The translations under genes were made by a program, and so were the position numbers. A stretch of DNA of 64,000 nucleotides from Paguma larvata (lineage: Eukaryota > Chordata > Mammalia > Carnivora > Viverridae). The stretch covers positions 96,923,119 through 96,987,118 of the forward strand of contig CM057834.1 in NCBI GenBank assembly GCA_030068075.1. Direction: 5' to 3'. Within the stretch, counting starts at the first letter, position 1. The number at the start of each line of letters is the position of its first letter. The notes beneath the pieces are model-generated. The model was given only the letters and a program-made list of their open reading frames with translations, had not been told where the DNA came from and made no database searches. Shown here piece after piece: positions 9,530-20,286 of the stretch.

Positions 9530-12500
9530 ATCTCACTCCCTTCGCGGTTCTCTGTGCCCACTGGCCCCTCCGCCCTCGGCAGTGATCGCTGTGTGGCACG
9601 GCCGTGAGTTTGGGATCTTAACTCACTTGACTAGAGACACGCTGGAATTTGGAACTTGACAACATTACGAGAACACCACACTTTGAACCCGGAAAGGGGC
9701 ACAGAGTCCCGACCGTTGGGAAAGTATTACCTAAGCAGAAGTTCTGTAGGAATGTTCTATACGAGTGTTGCAGAGGTTAGAAAGGAAGATTTGTCCTCTG
9801 GTAATCCGTTACAGGGTCCTAAGGTATAATGATAGTGACTCTAGGTAGAGACAGGTGCACGGGAAGAGCCTCCAAAGTTCGAAGCGAATCCTGCGGCATG
9901 AGAATGTGTCAGGGAACCTCTCGGAACCTCTCTCAATTCCTTGATGGTAAGATGGTCCTTAGGAGAGAGTGCTGGAGCCTGGGGGGCCAGCGCCCCTTCC
10001 CGATACCAGTTAAAATCCCATGTGCTGATGTCCTGCCTCTCCTGAAATGAGAACTCGAGACTGCCTTCCTAGGTTTCCTAGATTAATTCTTCTAATACAT
10101 TTTGTTTAATATTGGGGGAGCAAGAAGTCTGACTTTAAAAGCTTCTTACTTAAGGAGGACAGTTCATAACTTTGAATAGTTTGATTTGAAGAGTTCAGGG
10201 TCTTACTGGCCTTTAAACTGCTGGGAACCTTTGTGGAGGTCCTGGTTAAAAAAGTGGGAGCCGTGTTCTCAGCCCTAGCTTTAAAATCTAGAGAACCCAG
10301 AGAAGTGACAGGACAGCCTAAAATTTGTGCCTGAACCATGACATAAGAATTCATGTCAACTTTTTCCTTATTTCCAAGCTAATAGGCTAATTTTTCCATT
10401 CTTGGTGTCTCATCTTCTTGACAGTCATCAGCAGAAAAGATCACAGCACTTTCCAGAAGCCTTATGGAGTTTCAGAAAGTGCCAGTGACTCTCAGCTCTC
10501 CTTTCCTCAGTAGTGAGATGATGCTACCCCACAGCTTTCTGGAGTTATCGGTGTGTGCTCACCCCTTCTGGCTCTCCCCATTGGCACCGGGCAGATTGAG
10601 GGGCTTCGTGGGTCCCTGAGCGCCAAGCACCATGTACAGACAAGGACAGCCCCTTCCCGCCTGTTCTACTGTTAGGGTCCTTGGCTCCCATGTGTTCGAG
10701 ATCGTTCAGTCAGAGGAGAGCATCTGAGTGTGGTCCTGCTAAGTGGCTTTGCAGTGGGACACAAGTCCCTTTCCCTGTACAGATTGCAGGTTTTCATCTG
10801 CAAAATGAGGCTGGTGGAAAGAAAAAAGTAAGCCTCTAGAAATCAACAAAACAAAACTTGTGATTTCTTTCTTCTGCCAAAATTCTATCTCTAACTCTGG
10901 CTTTTCTCCAGGCAAAGCCAAATAAGACCCCCAAGTCCAAGCAGAGTAGTTCTTGTTGAAACTTGACTGAACTCGATTTGTTTTACTCTGGCTGGAGGCC
11001 TGAGGTGGGAGAGAATGCCCTAAGTCTTGGGGTATAAAGCTGTTTATTCCTACCCTCTCTTGTTTCCCCTGAGTCTTTCTCAGATGCCTGGAAACAAGGT
11101 CTGCACATACTTAGGACAGTTTCTTGATGAAATGATAAGGGAGGGACCCATTTTTTCCTTATCACTTAGCCCAGCCTTCACCCGGCCTAGATATGCATAA
11201 ACACACTAGGAAAAAAAAGTTTTCCCCTGGCAAGCTTTGCTCCTGGGAAGGCTCTATCTGAACATGCTGCCCTTTTGGGATAACTGCATTTACGAACCAT
11301 CTGCTCTGTGACATTCACAGTACCAGGGATCACGGGAGACCTAAGAAATGCATGTGAGACCTGGTCCCCTGGGGACCAGGGGAGGCGATGAGAAAATCCA
11401 GTGTAGAGCAAACCAGGACACCTGATGAACAGAACCGCAGCTTTGGGGTTAGCGCTTTCTAAACCGATACCATGGGTAGACGTGGGGCGCCTGGGACTCC
11501 CAAAGTCAGGGTTCCAGCTCCACTGGTGACCCACTAGGAACTTGGTGCGAGGTCCAACTCTGCTTGCACCTTGATCTCATTAAAGGGGAGAAGAATCAAC
11601 GTACTATCTTTAGGTGGTGAGTTGCCTTTTCTGGAAGGATTTGAACATTTGCCAGGGTGTGCTAGAAAGGGATTCCTACATTAGGTGTGATCCTGGTCTA
11701 GATAACATCAGAAACTTTTTTACTCAGATTTAATGAGGCCACAGAGCTTGTTAAATGAAAGAGACTTGTGGGTTAAAATGCTACCCATACATCTCACAGT
11801 CCTTTCTGCAAAGAACTGTAGTCAGCAGGGACCCAAACTTGGGCAAGAAGTTGAACACGGTTCAAATACCAATGAGCTGGTTCAAATGCCACGGCAATAG
11901 CCATGAAGCTGAGTGACAGGGAACGGGCGGGACCGTGCCAGGAAGACGGCATCCTCAGCCCCGTACACACCAGGGGTTTGCGATTGTGCATTCTGGTCTC
12001 CGCTCCCTGCACCGATCCTCCACCAGGTAGAACTCCAGGCCAGCTCGAGGCTTTGCTGGCTTAAGATTGCTGAGCGGATAAATAAATGCAACAGCGGAAA
12101 AATTCAGTCCAACAGAAAGGTTTCAGTGTGTGGGGAAACTTGGTCCATTGAGGGCTCTTGAGAGAGACCATTTAACTGCAGTTGAAGTACCTGAGAATTG
12201 GCTGTTGCTACCAGACAGTTGAGGAAAGAGGAGAGCCAGAAATGTGCTCTCCATCAGTCCGGCCCTGGGCTAAGAAGTCTGTCACACACACACACACGTA
12301 TCTCCTTGGAGTAGATCCAGGTACTGACTATAACCAGATTCACTCTTTGCTTACCGAGTTTTTCATTGTCACCATCAGATGAGCCTCTGTTTCAGCCACG
12401 GATTTGAAAATAAATGGAAGTTGATTGCTTGTCTAGAAAGTGAAAGAAGACTCTGGTCCTTTCTGCTGGATATTTGGTATTGGGAACATGGTAGCTGGGC

Positions 12501-12700
12501 TCTAGCTAGAGCAGAGCTTTACGTAACTCAGACTGCAGGGTTCCACTGGGAGACTCTGCTGGACTGCTTTTTGGAGCATTTCGGAAAGACTTGGGTGACC
12601 ATGCCTGTCTCAACCGGGGTCAGACCGTGTGGCTTACTGGGGAATAACACATGTTCACTGCCTCAGTCCGCAAAAACTTTGTTGATAATAAAGGACCTGG
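9530..12700 (+). other. ZNF398 3' UTR and downstream flank
   Basis: The stop codon is followed by non-coding sequence without recognisable SINEs for over 3 kb, unusual here and consistent with a long 3' UTR. Candidate polyadenylation hexamers AATAAA lie at 12081, 12409 and 12687. I cannot decide which is used, and the transcript could extend further. Confidence 0.45.
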
Positions 12701-13077
12701 ATTCCTTTGTTCGTTCCAAATGGGATGGAGAACCCAGTTTCTGCTCAGGTTTTCTCCGAGGAGAGTCAGAACACCCTGGTCCTTCCCCCCCATCCCACCC
12801 CATATCGCACCCCATATCACAGCTTCTTAGACAAAAAAAGCCGTCTGAGGGCTGCTCAGTAGCAATGAGTCAAAGCAAGTCTTTCCCCAAATGGCTCTTA
12901 CAGATGAGGAACTCTGTTGTTATCAGATAGGTTTCTTCTGTGTGTTCAGTGCATAGTTTGACCCTATTCTGTTCCCTCTATAAACTCACAGGGTCTGTAC
13001 ACAGAACATTCTTTGAGTAGGGAAGTGCCAGGCTCTTTAAGCAAAAGGACCTCAAGTTAGGTCAAACTGGCAGGGAG

Positions 13078-13103
13078 TAGAGGAGGAGGAGGAGGAGGAG
13101 GAT
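13078..13103 (+). repeat. (GAG)n microsatellite
   Basis: Eight or so uninterrupted AGG units. Confidence 0.9.
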
Positions 13104-13139
13104 GGGGGAGTGCACAGGGCCTTAATTTAAGGAATACGT

Positions 13140-13340
13140 GGGTTAGTACAGCTTAATGGACGCAGACTCTGAGTCAGACCTGTATTCAAGTCCTAGCATC
13201 ATCAGAAATATCATAACATATGCTGTTTAACCATCATGAGCCTAGTTTCCTTATCCGCAAAATAGAATGGTATCTAGGTCTCAGCGGTACTGGGCTTAGA
13301 GGGAAAGCAAGCCCTGAAGTGCGTAGCACAGAGCCGGACA
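13140..13340 (+). mobile_element. MIR SINE
   Basis: Diverged MIR: 'actctgagtcagacctgtattcaag' followed by 'gagcctagtttccttatccgcaaaat'. Confidence 0.7.
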
Positions 13341-14957
13341 CAGCATCCGTACGGAAGCCATCGAGAAGGGTTACTGGACCGACCAGAGACGGCCGTAAAC
13401 CTGGGCTTTTCTGCAGAAGCACATGATCGCCTGGTGTCCCCGCGTTTTCACCACCATCTTGTGCTTCCGCTTAACCTGTTCTTGTATTCTGTCTTTTCTG
13501 TACCTCCTGGTTCCCACGGGTTTCTGTGTACCTTGACACCACGTGGCTCTGGTTCTTTTTTTCCTTCAGATTCTAAAGCATGCGATCTGGCCCCGCTCCC
13601 CGTTCTATACCAGGTCACACAGGTTTCCGGCCAACCCTTGGACTGGCTGCGCTTGGGTTACACGCTCACCTCGGTTCAGTCAGCTGCGGTCAGGAGACGT
13701 CCTGTGGTCCCTGCACCAGGGTCTGTGGGCCTGGGAACGGGCAAGCGGTGGCACAGTATTGTATTTCTGGCACTACCAGGACAGACAGGGGAGGATCTGT
13801 TTCACCTGCGACAGGGTCCCTTCAAAGACTTCTACTTCATTAGGAGTTTTATAGACCAGAGCTTATTGTCCCTCGTGTAAAGGAACTAAAAGGTACTATT
13901 TATGTAGCTTGCAACATGAGCAATTTCTCACTTTCTAGGGTGTTACTCCTCCCATTCTGGCCTTGTTCTAGTTTCTTTTTAAATGTGTAACTCTGGCCAT
14001 AATCCTATATATACACATACACAGTGACTTCTGTCAACTAGGTCAAGTTGTCTCTTCAAAACAAAAAAGTGTTTCGCCGCTAGGACCAATCAACCACTAA
14101 AGGAGGCAGATAGATGCAGCCCAGTCAGGGAAGCCTCAGAAGCAGTGTGCTGCAATGCTCTCAGAAATTGCCAGGTCCATCTGAAATATTTGATAAGTCT
14201 CATTGAGCTATGTGGCCTTAATAGCAAAGCCATTATTTACTGTAAAAATCTTGAAGCTGGCCTAAAAAGTGAGCTAATAACCAAGAACACAGGCTCTGTC
14301 CTGCTCTGTGGCCCTCACGGGGCCATGTGCTGATAGGGACATGGGTGCTCGATACATAATCATCCGGTGGGAAGACCACGTGAGCAGGAGTTAAAAACTG
14401 GATCCTGGTTGAGCTGAACGCTAGCTACTTGACAGGGAGCAAGCCACTCAATCCGCAGATCTCATTTTCCCAATTCCAATATGCAGACACAACACGATGG
14501 CTCTTCCAACTCCAGAGTCATGGAATTTTAACATTTTACATCTGGGGCCGGTTTTCCTTGTCTGGTTTCCCCCCAGATTCTGCTGTGTGGAGATGGCTTT
14601 GACACAGCAGAATAAACACCTTGGAGAGGTATGCATTCTTAGAATCTTATTCGCACCGTATTATAATTACTCCAAAGCCATGCAAACTGACAGAATTCTA
14701 GCAGAACTATAACATTTCGTTTTAAACACACAGTACACCTCTGACCGCATTTTATTTAAAGCATAGGAAAATAAAAAGAAGGCATACCAGGCATACCAAA
14801 ATAACAATGATGGATCTAGGGTACTGGGGCCATTCAGTGGTTCTTTTTAGAAAATGGTTCTTTTATCCTGCGTTTATAACATAAAATACTTTAGGTACAT
14901 TATCTATCATGCTTTTATAAGAATAAGGATTATCGTAATGAAAAAGTTCTTGGAAAA

Positions 14958-15070
14958 GACGTCAGGAGACCAGAGTTTCAATCTTGCTTCGGTTTTCTCC
15001 TTCCTAGTGTGAGGATAATGCCTACGTTACTAACTTTAGATAGATGTTGGGTCGCTCAAATGAGGAAAAG
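14958..15070 (+). mobile_element. MIR SINE fragment
   Basis: 'gtcaggagaccagagtttcaat' followed by 'tgtgaggataatgcctac' matches the MIR core and 3' part. Confidence 0.5.
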
Positions 15071-15667
15071 TCTTAAGTGCTTGGAAACATACCTCAGGCC
15101 TAAGAAGGTGTTGACATCGGCGCAGAATTCCTTGTTGACCAGTGAAACAATTTCCTGCATGCTGCTGGTGCGTCTCTTTGTTCAAGGCCGGGCGGTGGTG
15201 GTTTCTTCGCTTCCAGTCCGCCTGCCTGCCTGCCTGTCTGTGCTGGGGAGGAGCTGGCCCCAGACTGCAATTCGGGAAGCAGTGGGGACAACAGTATGTG
15301 TGAGCAGAGACCGAAAACAAAGTTTGATGCAGAAGGTGTCAGACTGACCTATATAACGCGTTCACTTCTACCAGCAACTTAGGCCAGATCACCAGCTTTA
15401 CGTATATGAGGAATTATAACGAATTAGGAAGGCAGGCACATTACCAGAGAGACTGGGCTAACCAGGCTGAATTCAAAATCGAGGAAGTACAGAAAGCAGT
15501 CTACGTAAGTCAGTTCTTGGCTTCGAACTGCAGTTTTAAAAAGTTGTGTCAGAAAAACAATACCCACAGGGCGAGCTCACTGAGGAAACAGCGGGATAAA
15601 AACAGTGAACAAGAAATCATTCGGGGTGTCCATTTCCACAGGGGGGTCCCGTAAGGCGGAGACGGGC

Positions 15668-15840
15668 ACACCGGTTTGTCCTTGGCTGAACGTGAGAATA
15701 AGCTGGGGAGCTTAAAAAATAAATTCATGCCAGGGCCCACCCTGGCAGGATCTAATTTGCCTGGGGCGGAGCCTGGGTGTTTTGTTTTTTAAAGTTCCTC
15801 CCACGTGATTCTAAATGTGCCTGTAAGTTTAGAAGATCAT
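15668..15840 (+). mobile_element. MER5A-like (hAT-Charlie) fragment
   Basis: 'gctggggagcttaaaaaat', 'gggcccaccctggcaggatcta', then 'gtgattctaaatgtgcc' in MER5A order. Confidence 0.65.
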
Positions 15841-17299
15841 AGAACAAGACAATGAATTCTTGGACTGGAAAGGACCAGGTAGCCTGGTTTACTGGAGCAA
15901 GAAGCTGTGGACTGGAGATTAATAGAGGGTCATCGAATCCACAATAAGACATCCTACTTTGGTAGGAAGTAAGGCATGGCGGTTGAAAAAGTTCTGACCG
16001 ATGGCAGTAGTTCAGTTAGGACCTCTAGAGGCCGCGGGAAAAGCAGCCTTCGCTCCGGCTGTGCCCCACCCCCGCAGGCTCTGGCCGGAGACCTGGTGCG
16101 TGACACCCTGGCGGCATACTGGATGAGCCCAGATGGGATCCGTTCCGATGCCTGCACCGTACCCTGACTTGTGACACTAGCAGTTGGCTGAAGGATGAAA
16201 AGGGACCTTGGTGATGTCAATACTCATTAACAATAACACGTGGCTTCATACCTTATTTGTTGCATTTAGAAAAACCAGTATTTACCCTGTATGAGCACTG
16301 GACTTCCTTTTGAATGAATTTCGACCTTTTTTAGTAATCAAATCCACACTGAAAAGCTGAAGCGACGCCCATTGGGAGGATTCAAGAGAACACACTGCGA
16401 TTGTCAAGGTACCGACACAAAGCCTGTCTCCTGCACGTGCAGTTTCTAAGCCCTGGGTGCCCGTTGGGGTAGAACTGGTGAGTGGCTAACTCACTCAGTC
16501 ACCCAAGCAATGACATGTCCCTTAACACGGAGCAGAGTACCACAGTCAGCAAGGACTGAGGAACAGCCAGTGAGCTGCACTCGTCTGCTGCGCCAAGACC
16601 TCAAGAGGAGGTCATGACCGGCCTGTTTGAAGGAGGCTGAGAATAAGCTCAGGGAGGAAAAAACAGTATTTTCTCTAAACTTTCCGAAGAGCAGGGATTT
16701 TCAGGAGTGAGTGAGAAAGAGGGAATGTGTGCGTGTGCGTGCGCGTGCACACTTAGGTTCGAATAAAAACGTTGGCCAAAGGTGGATCTGAAAAGGCAAG
16801 TATGTTCGAAACTCCTGAGCAAGAGCAGAGTGACCTTAAAACTGTATAACACAAAATATTTGTCTGTGATCTCCCACGTCAACACCCTGCCTCTTCAAGC
16901 AGTCGGAGCTTTATCCCCTGAGCCCCCAGGGCCCTCCCCTCCGTGAAGCCTGCTTGATTTTTAGTCACACTTAGGATATCCGTGACTTTGAAACCTACAG
17001 GTTACCCTTCCTTGGAGGCTGGCAGAACTAGATCCTCACGTGAAGGCAGGAAGTTGTCACCACAGACATGCCAGCGGGTGAGGGGAGCCGACGCTGCTCT
17101 GCTCTCCTTCCCAGGGGTTACACTGTAGTCCCTAGGCCTGCGTGTGAAATCAGGCCTGGGGGGACCACCGAGATAGAAGTGCCAATCTGGTTACCCCGTT
17201 GGCTTAGCTGAGTGCATCTGGAGGTTTCCTTCCTCAAATAAAGCGTGTAGGTGTCGAAGGGGTGTGGAGTGCGCGGGAGCACCGGGAGTACTTGGGAAA

Positions 17300-17735
17300 C
17301 GATAGACACACGTGTCGGGGTTCTCCAGAGGAAAACCGAAAGCGTCTATAGAGATCTAAGAAAGATGGATTCTAGGAGTTCGCTCATGGAATCATGGCGG
17401 TCCGGAAGTCCCCTGAGCTGCCCCTTGCAAGCTGGAAAACCAGGAAGGCCAGTGGTGCAATTCATTCTGAGTCCAGAGGCTCAAGAACCGGCTGAGGTGA
17501 TGTCCCAGCTGAAGAAAGGAGCTGATCTGGGCTTTCTCTGCCTCTTTGTTCTATTCAGGCCCTCGCTGTTGGGGATGAGGGCGTCTTCTCTAGAATCAGT
17601 CTCCCGATTCAAATGCTAATTTCTTCTGGAAACACCCGCAGAGGCACACCCAGAAATAGTGTTTTACCAACTATCTGGCCATCCCTTGGCCCAACCAAGT
17701 TGATGCATCAAATGACCCATCACAACACATAAATG
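17300..17735 (+). mobile_element. Possible old LTR (ERVL-related), family uncertain
   Basis: Phrases such as 'ggggttctccagaggaaa', 'tttgttctattcaggccctc' and 'cgattcaaatgctaatttc' recall a widespread mammalian LTR-like repeat that I cannot name safely. Confidence 0.45.
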
Positions 17736-18789
17736 TTCTTCCATTTATGAATGCCCTCTCCTTCGGCCTCTCCCACAACCTCTGGCTCAGTGTCTATCAC
17801 TTCGAATACCCTGTCCAGAGCAGCGGCTGCAGAATTTTTAGTGAGGAGATCAAAAGCAGTTCCCACCTGAGGGACAGAGCGGGCACAGCCCTGGATCTTT
17901 CCCTTACAAGATCCGTTTATTAACGAGACTCGACATTTTATAATCCACGTCATCCAGCTGCTCACTCTGCCCTTCAGTAATGTCAACAACTGCCTCATGG
18001 TTACCCAGTGACTCAGGGAAACAGGTCTAATGACCGGACAGCCCTCCCAGTATGAGATCTCCCCCGTCCCTAGCACAGCCCTCGGCCCCATCAGGCCATC
18101 GGTCACCGGAGTACCCATCCAGAGGGTCCATGGCCTGTGCTGCTACAGCAGCCCCCTCCTCATGTCCTTCTTGTTTTCCTTTGGGAGGTGTCCCTGATAC
18201 CCCCCCCCACCCTTCACTTCCCCCCCAGCGGTAACTACGACCGGTTTTTTTTTGTTGCGTATGGTTGCCAGGCATGGTGGTCCTAGAACAATACTAGTAC
18301 AACGAAAGCTGTACATTTCAATTCTGTCTGAGTTGAGTAGCTTTGCGCGTATCACGCAGCGAACTGAACCTCTGGGGCCCTGGGCAGCCACTCCGGCTGC
18401 CGGGGTCAAAGTGTGGCTTCGTGAAAATCCCTGAAGGAGAAGCATGAAGGAGATGGGCAGCGATGATGACTTCTTGCATAGGCCAGTTATTATAACTAGT
18501 CTTCTAACTACTTTAATGCTTAAGGGAAGTAGCTTTAGCTGCTTCACACTGAAAAGGTGGCTTAAACCTTTGGGACTAAGCCAGCCTCCCTTTTCCTCCT
18601 TTAGGAAAGAGGGAGGAAGGCTGATGATCGGTAGGTCAGAATATGTGGTCTCGTGGAAAGGAATTTATCTGGAACTTTTTGGACTCGGCTAGTCTCGTCC
18701 CCCTAACAATAGTGGACGTCATATTTACAACCAAGGGGCAGTCCCCAGTGGGCTGGGGATGGAGGGAAGGAGATCACTTGGCTTGCAGG

Positions 18790-18910
18790 AACATGACTTT
18801 CACTAGCCCGTAAGCTCCTTGAGGACAGGACTGTCCACGAGATACTCATTCTATATCAGGAAGGGGCGTCTAACAGAGAAAGCACTTGATAATTGTTTAT
18901 CTGAATATGA
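18790..18910 (+). mobile_element. L2 LINE 3' fragment
   Basis: 'gtaagctccttgaggacaggactgt' and the following text resemble the L2 3' end. Confidence 0.65.
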
Positions 18911-19097
18911 TGCTCTAAGCACACGTCCCACCTGGGCCGATAATGCCCCTTATTTCACTAAGTGCAGTGGCACCAAAGGGTACTAAGTCTGGGGTGATTC
19001 TGTGGCGGGTCTGCCTCTACGCAGGGCAGCAAGCAGCTTTGGAGAGCTCGGTCTTAAGAAGATAGGAACTAGTCATTTAGGAAGACAAAGTAGGTAC

Positions 19098-19320
19098 AAT
19101 TTTAAGGATAATTGTAAGATATCTTTGGGGGGTAACTACCTTAGTTGGCTGCCTATTATACGCTGAGCACTGTTCTCATCACTGTGGAGTGACATTTGCA
19201 TCATTTCTAGAGGAAGATACTGAGGGGAACCGCAGAAGCTAAATTGCTCACAGTCACAGCTAGTGAGTGGTGATTTTGGAATTTAAACTCAGGTATATCC
19301 AGCTGCAAAGCCCACCCTCT
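19098..19320 (-). mobile_element. MIR-type SINE, reverse
   Basis: 'gaggaagatactgaggggaac', 'gctcacagtcacagctagtgag' is the reverse MIR core. Confidence 0.7.
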
Positions 19321-19327
19321 GCCTAGG

Positions 19328-19388
19328 CAGTACCTAGTAGTACATAGTAGCTGCTCAGTAAATATTCGTGGAATGAATGGGTGAATTT
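19328..19388 (+). mobile_element. L2 LINE 3' end
   Basis: 'acatagtagctgctcagtaaatattcgtggaatgaatg' matches the L2 terminal sequence. Confidence 0.65.
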
Positions 19389-20112
19389 CCCCCTCACCCT
19401 AATCTTCTCCATCAGCCTAACAGGGCCTCCCCCTGGTTCTTCCTCTGATTTGGCTTGACGGTTCAAAGTGATGTTGACCTAAATTTAAAAGTTTGGGAAG
19501 AGGCTGCTTTTAAAATACGCTGCACCTTAGCTGGGAGGAAGAGTTCGGCCCTCTTCTGACACATTAGCCCAGATCACTTCTCTGTCATCCAGACCAATGC
19601 AAAGGCCTGGAATTGGTCGCGGTAAATTTGGATTGGGAAGAGGGAGAGTGGGAGGTAAAGCCTGTAAAGGAGCGAGGGAAGGGGAAAGGCCAGAAGGTAC
19701 GGTCTGCAGGCGCGATTACGCCTGCAAATTTTTCGAAAGGGTCAGACACCCTTTCCCTGTGGGATGCCCAATTCCTATTTGCAGAATTCACAGAAATCAG
19801 GACTTGGCATTGTTTGGGACTTTAGGGCAAGGCATCCCACACGCAGGGCTCCAACAAGCATATCTACCCAGGGCCCCCTCGGGGGCGGCGGTGGGCGTGG
19901 CCCAGGCCCCGAAGTGGCCCCCGCCGGTCCCCGCGGGCGGGCAGGAGCTCGGAGGCCATTGGCTGGCGAGCTGGCGGCGCAGGGGCGGGGAGCGCCGCCG
20001 AAGGGGACTGTTTGCTCCTACGGGCTGTAGATGGAGCTGTCCGGCCCCGGCGAGGGGGAAGGCGCCTGGAAAACGTTCTTCTTCTCCCTGGCCGGCCCGA
20101 GCGGGGAACAGC

Positions 20113-20126
20113 ACTCCCAGGATGCA
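20113..20126 (+). promoter_or_regulatory. ZNF282: ZNF143/THAP11 (SBS-like) motif overlapping the ZNF282 start codon
   Basis: ACTCCCAGGATGCA fits the core YTCCCAGMATGCA of the known ZNF143/STAF/THAP11 promoter motif with one difference. Its ATG is the ZNF282 initiation codon. The same place in the ZNF212 promoter carries ACTCCCACAATGCA. Confidence 0.6.
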
Positions 20127-20286
20127 GTTTGTGTCAACACGGCCGCAGCCTCAGCAGCTGGGCATCCAGGGCCTGGGGCTGGACAGCGGGAGCTGGAGCT
20201 GGGCCCAGGCTCTGCCCCCGGAGGAGGTCTGCCACCAGGAGCCGGCGCTGCGCGGGGAAATGGCCGAGGGAATGCCGCCCATGCAG
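20122..20286 (+). CDS. ZNF282: ZNF282 coding exon 1
   Basis: The exon encodes 55 residues ([15 protein letters not shown]... to EGMPPMQ) and ends in phase 0 before a GTGGGT donor. The start context is A at -3 and C at +4. The Trp/Ser/Gly-rich N terminus is specific to ZNF282, and its first residues resemble an upstream ORF of ZNF212 (55111). Confidence 0.93.

Larger units (their letters stand above)
12701..19590. other. ZNF398-ZNF282 spacer
   Basis: It contains only old repeats (MIR, MER5, L2, a possible LTR). It is notably free of the young SINEs that crowd the flanking regions. I recognise nothing in 13400-14950, 15080-15660, 15850-17290 or 17740-18780. The 148-codon ORF at 13434-13880 resembles no family I know and is probably chance. 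Confidence 0.6.

Noticed and set aside
13434..13880. 148-codon ORF in the spacer
   Set aside because: No recognisable domain, no splice context or regulatory signals, and length possible by chance.
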